A stretch of 64,000 nucleotides of DNA from Dietzia natronolimnaea. GTDB lineage: Bacteria; Actinomycetota; Actinomycetes; Mycobacteriales; Mycobacteriaceae. Positions 17,873 to 32,707 of the stretch are shown here, piece after piece (the first letter of the stretch is position 1; every line of letters starts with the position of its first letter). The DNA is taken from positions 1 to 64,000 of the forward strand of contig NZ_NTGA01000002.1 in the NCBI RefSeq assembly GCF_002289575.1, in the 5' to 3' direction. Made by a program: the position numbers and the translations under genes. The notes under the pieces were generated by a model, which saw only the letters and a program-made list of their open reading frames with translations, was not told the DNA's origin and made no database searches.

Positions 17873-19075
17873 GTGCTGAAGTGGACCACCGCCGGAGAAT
17901 CGCATGGCCAGGCCCTGGTGACGATCGTCGAGGGCGTCATCGCGGGCGTCGAGGTGACGAGCGACCAGATCGCGTCGCAACTCGCCCGTCGCCGCCTGGG
18001 CTACGGCCGCGGTGCCCGGATGAAGTTCGAGGCCGACGCGGTCAGGGTGCTCGCCGGCGTCCGCCACGGTCGCACCATGGGCTCGCCCATCGCGATCGAG
18101 GTCGGGAACACCGAGTGGCCCAAGTGGGACACGATCATGTCAGCGGATCCCATCGACCCCGATGCGATCGAGGACAAGGCCCGCGCGGCCACCCTCACCA
18201 GACCTCGCCCGGGCCACGCCGACTTCGCCGGGATGCTGAAGTACGACTTCGACGACGCCCGCATGGTTCTCGAACGCGCCAGCGCACGCGAGACCGCGGC
18301 CAGGGTCGCGGCGGGGACGGTCGCGCGGGCGGTGCTGCGCGAGGTCCTGGGCGTCGAGGTGCTCTCCCACGTGATCTCCATAGGCGCCTCCGAGCCCTAC
18401 GTCGGGCCGGAGCCCGCGTTCGCCGACCTGCCCGCCATCGACGCCAGCCCCGTGCGTGCCTTCGACACCGCGAGCGGGGAGTCCATGATCGCCGAGATCG
18501 AGGCCGCCAAGAGGGCCGGGGACACGCTCGGGGGCGTCGTCGAGGTGGTCGTCCACGGGCTGCCCATCGGACTCGGCTCGCACGTGTCCGGCGAGGAGCG
18601 CCTCGACGCCCAACTGGCGGGAGCCCTCATGGGGATCCAGGCGATCAAGGGGGTCGAGGTCGGCGACGGTTTCGAGACCGCGCGTCGCCGGGGCAGCGTC
18701 GCGCACGACGAGATGGTGCGGGGCGACGACGGCGTGGGACGCCGGACCAACCGCGCGGGTGGACTCGAGGGCGGGATGACCAACGGGCAGGCCCTCCGGG
18801 TCCGCGCCGCCATGAAACCCATCTCCACGGTGCCGCGCGCGCTGAGCACCGTCGACATGGCGGACGGGTCCGGCGCCACCGCCATCCACCAGCGCTCCGA
18901 TGTCTGCGCGGTCCCCGCTGCCGGGGTGGTCGCCGAATCCATGGTCGCGCTGGTCCTCGCGCGCTCCGTCCTTCAGAAGTTCGGCGGGGACTCGGTGTCG
19001 GAGACCCGGCGCAACGCGCAGGGGTACCTCGACGCCGTGGCGGCGAGACTGGACTGGGACTCGGATCCGGCATGA
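17873..19075 (+). CDS. aroC: Chorismate synthase
   Basis: A 400-residue FMN-dependent enzyme that converts 5-enolpyruvylshikimate-3-phosphate to chorismate. Signature blocks are [17 protein letters not shown] at the start, [18 protein letters not shown], the [14 protein letters not shown] block, SHVISIGA, and the C-terminal [20 protein letters not shown]. Length is standard for the large actinobacterial form. GTG 17873 gives the family N-terminus [15 protein letters not shown] 17861 would add four residues, and an earlier in-frame ATG at 17834 more. Overlaps aroK by 4 nt. Confidence 0.96.
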   Translation: MLKWTTAGESHGQALVTIVEGVIAGVEVTSDQIASQLARRRLGYGRGARMKFEADAVRVLAGVRHGRTMGSPIAIEVGNTEWPKWDTIMSADPIDPDAIEDKARAATLTRPRPGHADFAGMLKYDFDDARMVLERASARETAARVAAGTVARAVLREVLGVEVLSHVISIGASEPYVGPEPAFADLPAIDASPVRAFDTASGESMIAEIEAAKRAGDTLGGVVEVVVHGLPIGLGSHVSGEERLDAQLAGALMGIQAIKGVEVGDGFETARRRGSVAHDEMVRGDDGVGRRTNRAGGLEGGMTNGQALRVRAAMKPISTVPRALSTVDMADGSGATAIHQRSDVCAVPAAGVVAESMVALVLARSVLQKFGGDSVSETRRNAQGYLDAVAARLDWDSDPA

Positions 19076-19623
19076 ACCACCCGGCACGGCCGGTCGCCGT
19101 CCTGGTGGGTCCGCCGGGTGCCGGCAAGACGACCATCGGGCGCAAGCTGGCCCGCAGGCTCGACGTGCCGTTCCGTGACGCCGACCAGATGATCGAGGAA
19201 GCCGAGGGGCGGTCGATACCCGAGATCTTCGCGGACGCAGGTGAGCCCGCGTTCCGCGCGATCGAGGAGAGGGTCGTGGCCGAGGCGCTGGAGACCTTCA
19301 GCGGGGTCCTCTCGCTGGGGGGCGGCGCCGTGCTGTCGGCGACCACCCGCGCCCGGCTCCGCGGCCACCGCGTGATCCATCTGACGATCGGGGTGGCCGA
19401 GGGGGTGCGCAGGTCCCGGGGTGCCGGTCGTCCACTCCTCGCCGGGGGCGACGTCACAGCCCGCTACCAGGCGTTGTTGACCGAGCGGGCGCCGCTCTAC
19501 CGGGAGGTCGCGTGGTCGACCGTCAGCACCGAGCGCAGGAGTTCGGGCAAGGTGGTGACGGAGATCGTCGACAGACTCGAGTCCGGTGACCCGCACGCGC
19601 GCAGCACGGCGGACCGATCGTGA
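19072..19623 (+). CDS. aroK: Shikimate kinase
   Basis: A 183-residue P-loop kinase that phosphorylates shikimate at the 3-hydroxyl. Walker A is [16 protein letters not shown]; the shikimate-binding Asp and acidic block is [13 protein letters not shown], followed by [27 protein letters not shown] carries the Gly-Gly loop, and the lid Arg is in [10 protein letters not shown]. The YREVA block near the end is typical. ATG 19072 overlaps the aroC stop (ATGA), and aroB follows after 46 bp. Confidence 0.95.
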   Translation: MNHPARPVAVLVGPPGAGKTTIGRKLARRLDVPFRDADQMIEEAEGRSIPEIFADAGEPAFRAIEERVVAEALETFSGVLSLGGGAVLSATTRARLRGHRVIHLTIGVAEGVRRSRGAGRPLLAGGDVTARYQALLTERAPLYREVAWSTVSTERRSSGKVVTEIVDRLESGDPHARSTADRS

Positions 19624-19639
19624 GTCCGGCGAGAAGTGA

Positions 19640-21894
<2,255 letters not shown>

Positions 21895-21969
21895 GCCGCC
21901 GTCCCACAGAACATCCGCGCGGCGCCCGTCCACGGCCGCCCGCCGACGACTCGCGAAGGAGAACCGACC

Positions 21970-22533
21970 ATGGCGTCCACCGCCGATTTCAAGAACGGCC
22001 TCGTCCTCAAGGAGGAGGGAAACCTGTGGCAGATCCAGGAGTTCCAGCACGTCAAGCCGGGTAAGGGTCCCGCCTTCGTCCGCACGAAGATCAAGAACGT
22101 CGTCTCCGGCAAGATCGTCGACAAGACCTACAACGCCGGGGTCAAGGTGGAGACCGCGACGGTGGACCGCCGCGACATGACCTTCCTGTACCGCGACGGG
22201 GAGGACTACGTCCTCATGGACGAGAAGGACTTCGAGCAGATCAACGTCTCTCCCGCCGTGATGGGGGACGGTGCCCGCTTCCTCCTCGAGAACACCAGCG
22301 TCCAGGTCTCGATGCACGAGGGCGTGGCGCTCTTCGCCGAGATGCCCGTCGCGGTGGATCTGGTCGTCCAGCACACCGATCCGGGACTCCAGGGGGACCG
22401 GTCGACCGGTGGCACCAAGCCCGCCACACTCGAGACCGGTGCCGAGGTCCACGTCCCGCTGTTCATCAACACGGGCGACAAGCTCCGCATCGACACCCGT
22501 GACGGACGGTACCTCAGCCGGGTGAACGACTGA
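21970..22533 (+). CDS. efp: Translation elongation factor P
   Basis: A 187-residue ribosome-binding factor that relieves stalling at polyproline stretches. The three-domain length is standard. The N-terminal KOW-like domain carries the exposed loop [12 protein letters not shown] with its lysine, domain II has [20 protein letters not shown], and domain III ends with [17 protein letters not shown] 21970 has AAGGAG eight nt upstream. nusB follows two bases after the stop. Confidence 0.97.
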   Translation: MASTADFKNGLVLKEEGNLWQIQEFQHVKPGKGPAFVRTKIKNVVSGKIVDKTYNAGVKVETATVDRRDMTFLYRDGEDYVLMDEKDFEQINVSPAVMGDGARFLLENTSVQVSMHEGVALFAEMPVAVDLVVQHTDPGLQGDRSTGGTKPATLETGAEVHVPLFINTGDKLRIDTRDGRYLSRVND

Positions 22534-22535
22534 CC

Positions 22536-23081
22536 ATGGCGGACGAGGCAGATCACCGGCGCCGGGGATCGAGGTTCCGGGCCCGCAAGCGAGCGGTGGC
22601 CCTGCTGTTCGAGGCGGAACTCCGCGACGCCGATGTGGTGGCGCTCGCGGAGGAGCGCCGCCGGATGGGCGAGGAGTCGCAGGAGTTCCACGACGTCGCG
22701 ACGTACACCATGGACATCGTCACGGGCGTGGCTCAGCGGTTGGACCGTCTCGACTCGATGATCTCCGAGCACCTGCGTGAGTGGACCCTCGAGCGCCTGC
22801 CGGCCGTGGACCGGGCGGTGCTGCGGGCGGGAGCGTGGGAGCTGCTGTTCGGGACCGAGGACGTGGAGGCGGCGATCGTGATCGACCAGTCCGTGCTGTT
22901 GATCTCGGATCTGTCGGCCGAGAAGTCGGTGCCCTACGTCAACGCGGTCCTCGACCGGATCGCCGGTCTCGCCGAGCACATCCGGGCCGCCGAAAGCGCG
23001 GTGTCCTCGCTCGATCCGGCGCCGACCGCCGACGTGTCGGAGCCCACCCCTGACCCGCGGGGGTCGGGGGCCGGCGACTGA
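22536..23081 (+). CDS. nusB: Transcription antitermination factor NusB
   Basis: A 181-residue helical RNA-binding protein that, with NusE (S10), binds boxA of rRNA leaders. It has the family opening RARKRAVALLFEAELRD, the central helix LDRLDSMISEHLREWTLERL, VDRAVLRAGAWELLF and KSVPYVNAVLDRIAG. The 25-residue acidic/proline-rich C-terminal tail is longer than in E. coli, as usual in actinobacteria. Directly after its stop comes the pyr promoter and leader. Confidence 0.95.
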   Translation: MADEADHRRRGSRFRARKRAVALLFEAELRDADVVALAEERRRMGEESQEFHDVATYTMDIVTGVAQRLDRLDSMISEHLREWTLERLPAVDRAVLRAGAWELLFGTEDVEAAIVIDQSVLLISDLSAEKSVPYVNAVLDRIAGLAEHIRAAESAVSSLDPAPTADVSEPTPDPRGSGAGD

Positions 23082-23087
23082 TAGAGT
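23082..23087 (+). promoter_or_regulatory. Candidate -10 element of the pyr operon
   Basis: TAGAGT starts on the base after the nusB stop. It would place the transcript start near 23094 and give a leader of about 55 nt that contains the complete PyrR-binding stem-loop. Confidence 0.4.
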
Positions 23088-23109
23088 TCGACCCGAAAGC
23101 TATCCCTTT

Positions 23110-23140
23110 AACGAGCCGTCCAGAGAGGCGGACAAGGAGG
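23110..23140 (+). promoter_or_regulatory. PyrR-binding leader element overlapping the pyrR ribosome site
   Basis: GTCCAGAGAGGCGGAC (23118-23133) has a GTCC/GGAC stem around the AGAGAGGC loop; the UCCNGNGAGG core is the known PyrR binding loop. It is followed at once by AAGGAGG, the Shine-Dalgarno of pyrR. The preceding TTTAACGAG and the spacing are those of actinobacterial pyr leaders. In mycobacteria PyrR with UMP bound here blocks translation rather than causing termination; no terminator hairpin is present, so the same mode is inferred. Confidence 0.75.
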
Positions 23141-23146
23141 TGGTGA

Positions 23147-24668
<1,522 letters not shown>

Positions 24669-24672
<4 letters not shown>

Positions 24673-25985
24673 GTGCCCTCGAACCCCCGACCCTGCTACT
24701 GCGCCGGGTCCGGCCCTACGGGGAGGGCGACCCCGTCGACGTGCTCGTCAGGGACGGGCTGGTCGCCGCGATCGGGCCCGACGCCGGCGCCGACCTTCCC
24801 GGTGAGGCGGAGATCCACGACCTGGGCGGCGCCGTCCTACTGCCCGGGTTCGTCGACCTGCACACCCACCTCCGGGAGCCCGGCCGCGAGGACACCGAGA
24901 CCGTGGCCAGCGGTTCGGCAGCCGCGGCGCGGGGCGGATACACCGCGGTGTTCGCCATGGCCAACACGCAGCCGCCCCAGGACAATCAGACCGTGACCGA
25001 CTCCGTATGGCGGATCGGCCGATCCGTGGGGCTGTGCGACATCCACCCGGTGGGAGCGGTCACCGTCGGCCTCAAGGGGGAGCAGCTCACCGAGATGGGC
25101 CAGATGGCCTCCGGCGAGGCCGGGGTCCGGATCTTCTCCGACGACGGCATGTGCGTCTACGACCCACTGGTGATGCGCCGCGCCCTCGAATACTCGGCGG
25201 GCCTCGGCGTGCTGATCGCCCAGCACGCGGAGGAGCCACGCCTGACCAAGGGTGCGGTGGCACACGAGGGGCCCACGGCCGCCCGCCTCGGACTGACCGG
25301 CTGGCCGCGCTCGGCGGAGGAGTCGATCGTCGCGCGCGACGCGATCCTGGCCCGGGACGCCGGCGCGCGCGTCCACATCTGCCACGCCTCCACCACGGGG
25401 ACGGTCGAGCTGCTCAAGTGGGCGAAGGCGCAGGGGATCTCGATCACCGCGGAGGTCACCCCCCATCACCTGCTGCTCGACGACACGAGGCTCGAGACCT
25501 ACGACGGGGTCTACCGGGTCAACCCGCCTCTGCGCGAAGCCCACGACACCCTCGCGCTGCGTGACGCGCTCGTGTCCGGGGTGATCGACTGCGTCGCCAC
25601 GGACCACGCCCCCCACGCCGCCCAGGAGAAGTGCTGCGAGTTCGCGGCCGCCCGCCCGGGCATGCTCGGGTTGGAGACGGCGTTGCCCATCGTGGCGGCC
25701 CTGCTGGTCGAGTCGGGGGAGATGACCTGGCGCGATCTGGCCCGCGTGATGAGCGCGCGGCCCGCCGAGATCGCCGGCCTCACCGACCAGGGGCGTCCGA
25801 TCGCGGTCGGGGAGCCGGCCAACCTCGCCGCCGTCGAACCCGACTCCCCGTGGACCGTCGTGGGGGAGGAACTCGCAAGTCTGTCCGCCAACACCCCCTA
25901 CGAGGGGATGACGTTCGCCGCCCGGGTCGTGGGCACCGTATACCGGGGCCGCATGACCCACCGCGACGGAGAGGTACTCGCATGA
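24669..25985 (+). CDS. pyrC: Dihydroorotase
   Basis: A 438-residue amidohydrolase that closes carbamoyl aspartate to dihydroorotate. The type I (multifunctional-like) form shows the metal motif [34 protein letters not shown], the second His region [13 protein letters not shown] and [14 protein letters not shown], and [13 protein letters not shown] with the catalytic Asp. GTG 24669 overlaps the pyrB stop; the much longer open frame upstream lies inside pyrB. Overlaps the next gene by 4 nt. Confidence 0.96.
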
Positions 25986-26530
25986 CACAGGACATCTGGA
26001 CCCTGATCGTCGTCATCCTGGTCTTCCTGGGCATACTCGCGTTGATGATCCGGGGGTGGCGCAACCGGACGCGATCCCAGGCAGGTCTGTTCGACTCCCT
26101 GCCCGAGGTGCCCGCCGAGACCGGCGAGGTGGTCCTGGGCCCGCTGACCGGCGTGTACATCGGGAGCACCGTCGCGGGGGACTGGCAGGCACGCATCGCC
26201 CGCGCGCCACTCGGGCACCGTTCGGCCGGAACCCTCACCGCGTTCACCGGAGGGCTGCGGCTCGACCTCGCCGACGCCACCGTCTGGATCCCCCGCTCCG
26301 ACCTCCAGACCGTGCGACGCGCCTCGGCCCTCGCCAACAAGACCGTGCCGGGCGGCGGGATCCTCGTCGCCCGATGGCAGGTCGACGGCCCGGACGGCAC
26401 CACCGAGATCGACTCCGGCTTCCGGGCCGACGACAAGGACACGTACCCCCGCTGGGAGGCGCTGCGCGGAGACGCCGCACCGACCACCCGGCCGGACACC
26501 CCCAGCTCCACCACCGAGGAGAACAAGTGA
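25982..26530 (+). CDS. Conserved membrane protein of the pyr operon (Rv1382-like), function unknown
   Basis: A 182-residue protein with one N-terminal membrane helix (about residues 5-24, [19 protein letters not shown]), a basic stop (RGWRNRTR), and a soluble domain with predicted beta-rich character ([37 protein letters not shown]-like) and an acidic Thr/Pro-rich tail. A protein of this type sits between pyrC and carA throughout Mycobacteriales, here with ATGA and GTGA overlaps on both sides, so its expression is tied to pyrimidine synthesis. Its role is not known; a PH-like fold is possible. Confidence 0.85.
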   Translation: MTQDIWTLIVVILVFLGILALMIRGWRNRTRSQAGLFDSLPEVPAETGEVVLGPLTGVYIGSTVAGDWQARIARAPLGHRSAGTLTAFTGGLRLDLADATVWIPRSDLQTVRRASALANKTVPGGGILVARWQVDGPDGTTEIDSGFRADDKDTYPRWEALRGDAAPTTRPDTPSSTTEENK

Positions 26531-27747
26531 CACCGCACCACGGAACCACCGTCGCACCGGGGGGGCGCCACCCCGCCGCGCTCGTCCTCGAGGACGGCCG
26601 CATCCACCGCGGGACATCGTTCGGCGCGACCGGGACGACGCTCGGCGAGGCCGTGTTCACGACCGGGATGTCCGGTTACCAGGAGACCATGACCGACCCG
26701 TCCTATCACCGGCAGATCGTCGTCAGCACCGCTCCCCAGATCGGCAACACCGGGTGGAACGACGAGGACGGCGAGTCGCTCCTGGACGGAGGGAACGGCG
26801 GCGGTCGGATCTGGGTGGCGGGCCTCGTCATCCGTGACCTCTCACGGCGGGCGTCCAACCACCGGTCCGAGCGCACGCTCGAGGACGAGATGCTCGCCCA
26901 GGGAATCGTGGGGATCGCCGACGTGGACACCCGGGCGGTCGTCCGCCACATCCGGGAGCTCGGGGCCATGAAGGCCGGCATCTTCTCCGGTGACGCCGTG
27001 GTGGACGACGAGACGATGCTCGCGACCGTGCGCGATCAGGAGCCCATGGCCGGGGCCTCCCTCGCCGGGGAGGTCTCGACGGACACGCCCTACGTCGTCG
27101 AACCCGAGGGCGACGTGCGCCACTCGGTGGCCGCGCTCGACCTGGGCATCAAGACCAACACCCCCCGCATGCTCACCGCACGCGGCGTGCGGGTCCACGT
27201 CCTGCCCTCCGACTCGACCCTGCAGGACGTCCTCGAACTCGACGTCGACGGGGTCTTCCTGTCCAACGGGCCCGGGGACCCGGCCACCGCCGACGCGGCG
27301 GTCCACCTGACCAAGGAGGTCCTGAGCCAGGGGATCCCGTTCTTCGGGATCTGCTTCGGCAACCAGATCCTGGGCAGAGCGCTCGGACTCGACACCTACA
27401 AGATGAGGTTCGGCCACCGCGGCATCAACATCCCGGTGGTGGAGAAGGCCACGGGGACGGTCGCCATCACGTCCCAGAACCACGGGTTCGCCCTGCGTGC
27501 GCCGGAGAGCGAGACCTGGGAGACACCCTGGGGCACCGCCACCGTCACGCACGTCTGCGCGAACGACGGGTCCGTCGAGGGCGTCGCCCTCACCGACGGC
27601 TCGGCATTCTCCGTCCAGTACCACCCGGAGGCCGCGGCAGGTCCCCGTGACGCCGCCGATCTCTTCGACCGCTTCGTCAGCCTGCTCGACTCAGCGTCCG
27701 GCGACGCCGCCGACGGTTCCGCAGACTCCAGAAAGGGCTCGAACTGA
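26527..27747 (+). CDS. carA: Carbamoyl-phosphate synthase small (glutaminase) subunit
   Basis: A 406-residue subunit that takes ammonia from glutamine for CarB. The N-terminal CPSase domain has [17 protein letters not shown] and [20 protein letters not shown]; the C-terminal class I glutamine amidotransferase has [10 protein letters not shown], the nucleophile Cys in [14 protein letters not shown], and the His-Glu pair in [12 protein letters not shown] 26527 overlaps the upstream gene by 4 nt; the TGA overlaps the carB ATG by one base (TGATG). Confidence 0.96.
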   Translation: MTPHHGTTVAPGGRHPAALVLEDGRIHRGTSFGATGTTLGEAVFTTGMSGYQETMTDPSYHRQIVVSTAPQIGNTGWNDEDGESLLDGGNGGGRIWVAGLVIRDLSRRASNHRSERTLEDEMLAQGIVGIADVDTRAVVRHIRELGAMKAGIFSGDAVVDDETMLATVRDQEPMAGASLAGEVSTDTPYVVEPEGDVRHSVAALDLGIKTNTPRMLTARGVRVHVLPSDSTLQDVLELDVDGVFLSNGPGDPATADAAVHLTKEVLSQGIPFFGICFGNQILGRALGLDTYKMRFGHRGINIPVVEKATGTVAITSQNHGFALRAPESETWETPWGTATVTHVCANDGSVEGVALTDGSAFSVQYHPEAAAGPRDAADLFDRFVSLLDSASGDAADGSADSRKGSN

Positions 27748-30700
27748 TGCCCCGCCGCACAGACATCAACCACGTCCTCGTCATCGGTTCCGGACCGATC
27801 GTCATCGGCCAGGCGTGTGAGTTCGACTACTCCGGCACGCAGGCGTGCCGGGTGCTCCGTGCCGAGGGCCTGCGGGTCACGCTCGTCAACTCCAACCCGG
27901 CGACGATCATGACCGACCCCGAGTTCGCGGACAGCACCTACATCGAGCCGATCACGCCCGAGTACATCGACAAGATCTTCACCAAGGAAGCGGCCGACGG
28001 GCACCCCGTCGACGCGGTGTTGGCGACCCTCGGGGGTCAGACCGCCCTCAACGCCGCCATGCAGCTCGATGCCCAGGGGATCCTCGCCAAGCACGGCGTG
28101 GAACTGATCGGGGCCGACATCCCCGCCATCAACCGGGGCGAGGACCGGCAGACCTTCAAGGACATCGTCGCGAGTGTGGGGGGTGACTCCGCGCGCAGCG
28201 CCGTGTGCCACACCATGGAGGAGGTGCACGCGACCGTCGCCGAGCTCGGTCTGCCCGTCGTGGTCCGGCCGTCGTTCACCATGGGCGGGCTCGGCTCCGG
28301 CCTGGCCTACACCACCGAGGACCTCGAGCGGATCGCCGGCGGCGGTCTGTCCGCCTCGCCCACCGCGAACGTCCTCATCGAGGAGTCGATCCTCGGGTGG
28401 AAGGAGTTCGAGCTCGAGCTCATGCGGGACAACAAGGACAACGTCGTGGTGGTGTGCTCCATCGAGAACGTCGACGCCCTCGGGGTCCACACCGGCGACT
28501 CGGTCACCGTCGCGCCGTCCATGACGTTGACCGACCGCGAATACCAGGACATGCGCGACATCGGGATCGCGATCCTCCGCGCCGTCGGCGTCGACACCGG
28601 GGGATGCAACATCCAGTTCGCCATCAACCCGGTGGACGGCCGGCTCGTGGTGATCGAGATGAACCCGCGCGTCTCCCGGTCCTCGGCCCTGGCGTCCAAG
28701 GCCACCGGGTTCCCCATCGCCAAGATCGCCGCCCGCCTCGCCATCGGGTACTCGCTCGACGAGATCACCAACGACATCACCGGTGAGACCCCCGCGTGCT
28801 TCGAACCGACCCTGGACTACGTGGTGGTAAAGGCACCGCGGTTCGCCTTCGAGAAGTTCCCCGGCGCGGACGACACCCTCACGACCACCATGAAGTCGGT
28901 GGGCGAGGCGATGAGCCTGGGCCGTAACTTCCGCGAGGCGCTCGGCAAGGTGATGCGCTCCCTGGAGACCAAGGCCGCCGGCTTCTGGACGCTGCCCGAC
29001 GAGACGATCGCGCCCGGTCGGTCGACCGACGTCGACGCCGTCCTCGCCGACCTCGTGCGCCCGACCGAGGGCCGGATCTACGACGTCGAGCTCGCGCTGC
29101 GGCTCGGCGCGACCGTCGACCAGGTCCACGAGGTATCGGGGCTCGACCCGTGGTTCCTCGAGGAGATCTCCGCGCTGGTCGAGCTCCGACAGGAGATCGT
29201 CGACGCGCCAGTGGTCGACGCCGCGCTCCTGCGGCGCGCGAAGCACAACGGACTGTCCGACGCCCAGATCGCGGCCCTGCGGCCGGAGTTCGCCGGCCCC
29301 GAGGGCGTGCGGCGCCTGCGTCACCGCCTCGAGGTCCGGCCCGTCTACAAGACGGTCGACACCTGCGCCGCGGAGTTCGAGGCCAAGACCCCGTACCACT
29401 ACTCGACCTACGAACTCGACCCCGCTGCCGAGTCCGAGGTCGCGGCCCAGACCGAGCGCGAGAAGGTCATCATCCTGGGCTCGGGACCCAACCGGATCGG
29501 CCAGGGCATCGAGTTCGACTACTCGTGCGTGCACGCCGCGCTCACGTTGTCCGAGGCCGGGTACGAGACCGTCATGGTCAACTGCAACCCGGAGACCGTC
29601 TCGACCGACTACGACACCGCCGACCGTCTGTACTTCGAGCCGCTGACGTTCGAGGACGTCATGGAGGTCTACCACGCCGAGTCCGAGTCGGGCACCGTCG
29701 CCGGTGTCCTGGTCCAACTCGGTGGCCAGACCCCGCTGGGCCTGGCGGCGCAGCTCGAGGAGGCCGGCGTCCCCATCGTGGGCACCAGCCCGTCGGCGAT
29801 CGACCTGGCGGAGGACCGGCGAGAGTTCGGCGAGGTCCTCGTCAGGGCCGGTCTGCCCGCACCCGCGTTCGGGACCGCCATCAACGCCACGGAGGCCACG
29901 GAGATCGCGGCCCGCATCGGGTACCCCGTCCTCGTCCGCCCCTCGTACGTCCTGGGTGGACGCGGGATGGAGATCGTCTACGACGAGGACTCGCTGCGGT
30001 CGTACATCGATCGCGCCACCGAGATCAGCCCGGATCGTCCCGTCCTGGTCGACCGCTTCCTCGACGACGCGGTCGAGATCGACGTCGACGTGCTGTGCGA
30101 CGGCACCGAGGTCTACCTGGGTGGCGTCATGGAACACATCGAGGAGGCCGGCATCCACTCCGGCGACTCCGCCTGCGCGCTCCCGCCCATCACTCTGGGG
30201 CAGGACGACATCGATCGCGTGCGCCGTTCCAGCGAGGCGCTGGCGCATGGGATCGGCGTCAAGGGACTGCTCAACGTGCAGTACGCGATCAAAGACGACG
30301 TCCTGTACGTCCTGGAGGCCAACCCCAGGGCCAGTCGTACGGTGCCGTTCGTCTCCAAGGCGACCGGCGTGCACCTCGCCAAGGCGTGCGCACGGATCAT
30401 GATGGGTGAGACCATCGCCGAGCTCAAGGCCGAGGGACTGCTGCCGTCGGACCGGGACGGCGGATCGCTCCCGGCGGACGCGCCCGTCGCGGTCAAGGAA
30501 GCGGTCCTCCCGTTCAACCGCTTCCGCACACCCGAGGGCAACCCCGTGGAGTCACTGCTGAGCCCGGAGATGAAGTCGACCGGGGAGGTCATGGGCATCG
30601 GTCCCGACTTCGCCGTCGCCTTTGCCAAGGGCCAGCTCGCGGCCGAGGGGGTGCTTCCGACGTCCGGGACCGTGTTCGTCTCCGTCGCGAACAGGGACAA

Positions 30701-31109
30701 GCGCTCCATGGTGTTCCCGGCGCAACGACTGGCCGCGCTCGGGTTCACCGTCCTGGCCACCGAGGGCACCGCGCTCATGCTCCGGCGGTACGGGATCGCC
30801 TGCGAGACCGTCGCGAAACTCACCGAGGCCGGGGGTGGCCCGGTCGACGACAAGGGTGACCCGGTCCGGACGATCGTCGACAGGATCAACGCGGACGAGG
30901 TCGACCTGATCCTCAACATCGCCTCCTCCACCGGGGGCACCCGGGCCGATGGACACGAGATCCGTTCGGCCGCCATCACCCGGCGGGTCCCGTGTGTCAC
31001 CACCGTCCAGGGCGCGACCGCGGCGGTCCACGGTATCGAGGCCGTCCGGCGCGGGGACGTCACCGTCAGCCCCCTGCAGGAGCTGCACAGCGGGTTCGCC
31101 GCCCGATGA
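27747..31109 (+). CDS. carB: Carbamoyl-phosphate synthase large subunit
   Basis: A 1120-residue ATP-dependent ligase of normal length, made of two homologous halves. The first ATP-grasp half begins [19 protein letters not shown], the second [20 protein letters not shown] at about residue 575; both have the [24 protein letters not shown] block. The oligomerisation domain links them (about 405-550), and the C-terminal MGS-like allosteric domain (from about residue 960, [15 protein letters not shown]) would bind UMP. Supplies carbamoyl phosphate for both pyrimidines and arginine. Overlaps pyrF by 4 nt. Confidence 0.98.
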   Translation: MPRRTDINHVLVIGSGPIVIGQACEFDYSGTQACRVLRAEGLRVTLVNSNPATIMTDPEFADSTYIEPITPEYIDKIFTKEAADGHPVDAVLATLGGQTALNAAMQLDAQGILAKHGVELIGADIPAINRGEDRQTFKDIVASVGGDSARSAVCHTMEEVHATVAELGLPVVVRPSFTMGGLGSGLAYTTEDLERIAGGGLSASPTANVLIEESILGWKEFELELMRDNKDNVVVVCSIENVDALGVHTGDSVTVAPSMTLTDREYQDMRDIGIAILRAVGVDTGGCNIQFAINPVDGRLVVIEMNPRVSRSSALASKATGFPIAKIAARLAIGYSLDEITNDITGETPACFEPTLDYVVVKAPRFAFEKFPGADDTLTTTMKSVGEAMSLGRNFREALGKVMRSLETKAAGFWTLPDETIAPGRSTDVDAVLADLVRPTEGRIYDVELALRLGATVDQVHEVSGLDPWFLEEISALVELRQEIVDAPVVDAALLRRAKHNGLSDAQIAALRPEFAGPEGVRRLRHRLEVRPVYKTVDTCAAEFEAKTPYHYSTYELDPAAESEVAAQTEREKVIILGSGPNRIGQGIEFDYSCVHAALTLSEAGYETVMVNCNPETVSTDYDTADRLYFEPLTFEDVMEVYHAESESGTVAGVLVQLGGQTPLGLAAQLEEAGVPIVGTSPSAIDLAEDRREFGEVLVRAGLPAPAFGTAINATEATEIAARIGYPVLVRPSYVLGGRGMEIVYDEDSLRSYIDRATEISPDRPVLVDRFLDDAVEIDVDVLCDGTEVYLGGVMEHIEEAGIHSGDSACALPPITLGQDDIDRVRRSSEALAHGIGVKGLLNVQYAIKDDVLYVLEANPRASRTVPFVSKATGVHLAKACARIMMGETIAELKAEGLLPSDRDGGSLPADAPVAVKEAVLPFNRFRTPEGNPVESLLSPEMKSTGEVMGIGPDFAVAFAKGQLAAEGVLPTSGTVFVSVANRDKRSMVFPAQRLAALGFTVLATEGTALMLRRYGIACETVAKLTEAGGGPVDDKGDPVRTIVDRINADEVDLILNIASSTGGTRADGHEIRSAAITRRVPCVTTVQGATAAVHGIEAVRRGDVTVSPLQELHSGFAAR

Positions 31110-31957
31110 CCGACGGGACGTCCCGGGTCTCCTTCGGGGCGCGGCTCCACGGTGCGGTGCGTGCCCGGGGAAACCTCTGCGTGGGCATCGACCCGCACCC
31201 GGCGCTCCTCGAGGCCTGGGGGCTGGGTGTGGACGCCGCGGGTCTCCGCGAGTTCTCCCGTCGATCGCTGGAGGCGTTCGGGGATCTCGTGCCGGCGATC
31301 AAACCCCAGGTGGCGTTCTTCGAGGAGCACGGATCCGCCGGGTTCGCGGTCCTCGAGGAGGTGCTGGCGTCGATCGTCGAGGCCGGCGCCCTGTCGATCG
31401 CGGACGCCAAGCGCGGGGACATCGGTTCCACGATGGCCGGGTACTCCCGGGCGTGGCTGGCGGAGGGTTCACCGCTGGCGTGTGACGCGCTGACCGTGTC
31501 CCCGTACCTCGGGGTGGGGTCGCTGGAGGCGGCGTTCGACACCGCGTCGGCGAACGATCGCGGGGTGTTCGTGTTGGCCCGCACCTCCAACCCGGAGGCG
31601 GGGGGACTGCAGGGGGCCACCGGGCCCTCCGGAACGGTCGCGCAGATGGTCGTGGACGAGGTGGGCCGACGGAACGCCGCGTCGGAGACCGGGACGCCGG
31701 GTTCGTTCGGCGTGGTGGTGGGCGCGACGGTCGCCGACCCTCCGCGACTGGACGCGCTCTCCGGTCCGGTTCTCATGCCGGGGGTGGGGGAGCAGGGGGG
31801 GACCTCGGAGGACGTCCGGAGGATCGCCGGGCCCGCGTTGCCCCACACCCTCGTCAACGTCTCCCGGCACGTCCTGCGCTCGGGCCCGGACGTCGGGGCG
31901 ATGCGGGCGGTGGTCCGCGAGCTGGCCGAGACCTACCGGTTCGCCGGGCCCGACTGA
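31106..31957 (+). CDS. pyrF: Orotidine 5'-phosphate decarboxylase
   Basis: A 283-residue TIM-barrel enzyme that makes UMP. It is the type 2 (mycobacterial/archaeal-like) form: [34 protein letters not shown], the catalytic [15 protein letters not shown] (Lys and two Asp), ALTVSPYLG and [13 protein letters not shown] 31106 overlaps the carB stop. Last gene of the operon; no pyrD or pyrE is present in the window, so the dihydroorotate dehydrogenase and orotate phosphoribosyltransferase must be elsewhere. Confidence 0.96.
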   Translation: MTDGTSRVSFGARLHGAVRARGNLCVGIDPHPALLEAWGLGVDAAGLREFSRRSLEAFGDLVPAIKPQVAFFEEHGSAGFAVLEEVLASIVEAGALSIADAKRGDIGSTMAGYSRAWLAEGSPLACDALTVSPYLGVGSLEAAFDTASANDRGVFVLARTSNPEAGGLQGATGPSGTVAQMVVDEVGRRNAASETGTPGSFGVVVGATVADPPRLDALSGPVLMPGVGEQGGTSEDVRRIAGPALPHTLVNVSRHVLRSGPDVGAMRAVVRELAETYRFAGPD

Positions 31958-32376
31958 CTCGTTAGTAGTCCCAGCGGATGGCTGGAGTCACAGGGGCCCC
32001 GTGTGCCGCGCTGATCCGTGACGCGGTCGCGCGATTTCGGGCGGTTCGGTTCGCGATCGCGGACGACCGACGTTAGTCTTCTCCTCACCTCACTCGTCAA
32101 TGCGCAGTTCAGGCGGGGTGCCACGCCGGGCCCCGCACGAGGACGAGGCCACTCGGCCGCGTACTGTTGCTGAGGTCATCAGGCCCGACGCCGTGCCGGT
32201 CTCCCGCAAGGGGGGCGGAATCGCCCGGGTACGGTGAGCACGAGGGAGCGCCCGCTCCCGGACGCGCTCCGCAGCCCGCGGACGCGCCGGGGACGGTCAC
32301 CGCACACCACACGTGGATGTCCTACGGTGGACACCCGCGTGAGTCATGAGACACACACGAACGAGACGGAGGAATT
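31958..32376 (+). other. 419-bp intergenic region between pyrF and mihF
   Basis: I see no credible gene here. The 5' part has two weak hairpins after pyrF (CCAGC/GCTGG at 31971-31985 and a GC-rich palindrome around 31989-32005) that may end the pyr transcript. TAGTCT at 32074-32079 and TACTGT at 32162-32167 are -10-like; a perfect 7-bp hairpin GGGAGCG/CGCTCCC lies at 32244-32259; TACGGT at 32323-32328 is a nearer -10 candidate. GACGGAGGAATT supplies the mihF ribosome site. The length suggests multiple promoters or a long leader for mihF. Confidence 0.45.
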
Positions 32377-32700
32377 GTGGCCCTTCCCCAGTTGACCGAT
32401 GAGCAGCGTGCCGCTGCTCTGGAGAAGGCGGCTGCCGCCCGTCGCGCCCGGGCTGAGCTCAAGGAGCGCCTGAAGCGTGGTGGCACCGACCTCAAGCAGG
32501 TGCTCAAGGATGCCGAGAGTGACGAGATCCTCGGCAAGATGAAGGTCTCGGCGCTGCTCGAGGCCCTGCCCAAGGTCGGCAAGGTCAAGGCTCAGGAGAT
32601 CATGACCGAGCTGGAGATCGCCCCGACGCGTCGCCTGCGTGGTCTCGGAGACCGCCAGCGCCGCGCACTGCTCGAGCGGTTCGACTTCACGGTCGACTGA
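32377..32700 (+). CDS. mihF: Actinobacterial integration host factor (nucleoid protein)
   Basis: A 107-residue DNA-binding protein unrelated to E. coli IHF; it bends and organises DNA and is essential in mycobacteria. The N-terminal basic helix ([20 protein letters not shown] ) is followed by the helix-two-turn-helix region [20 protein letters not shown] and a C-terminal basic segment [18 protein letters not shown]. Size matches the short processed form. GTG 32377 follows GGAGGAATT. gmk begins 7 bp after the stop, so they are cotranscribed. Confidence 0.95.
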   Translation: MALPQLTDEQRAAALEKAAAARRARAELKERLKRGGTDLKQVLKDAESDEILGKMKVSALLEALPKVGKVKAQEIMTELEIAPTRRLRGLGDRQRRALLERFDFTVD

Positions 32701-32707
32701 TCGACGT

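Noticed and set aside
27396-30374. A 992-codon open frame on the minus strand opposite carA/carB
   Set aside because: It is the antisense of two unmistakable genes, His/Asp/Arg/Gly-rich with no domain; long antisense frames are expected at this GC content.
32167-32349. A 60-codon open frame in the pyrF-mihF gap
   Set aside because: No ribosome site, poor G/C third-position bias and Pro/Gly/Arg-rich random composition; treated as non-coding.
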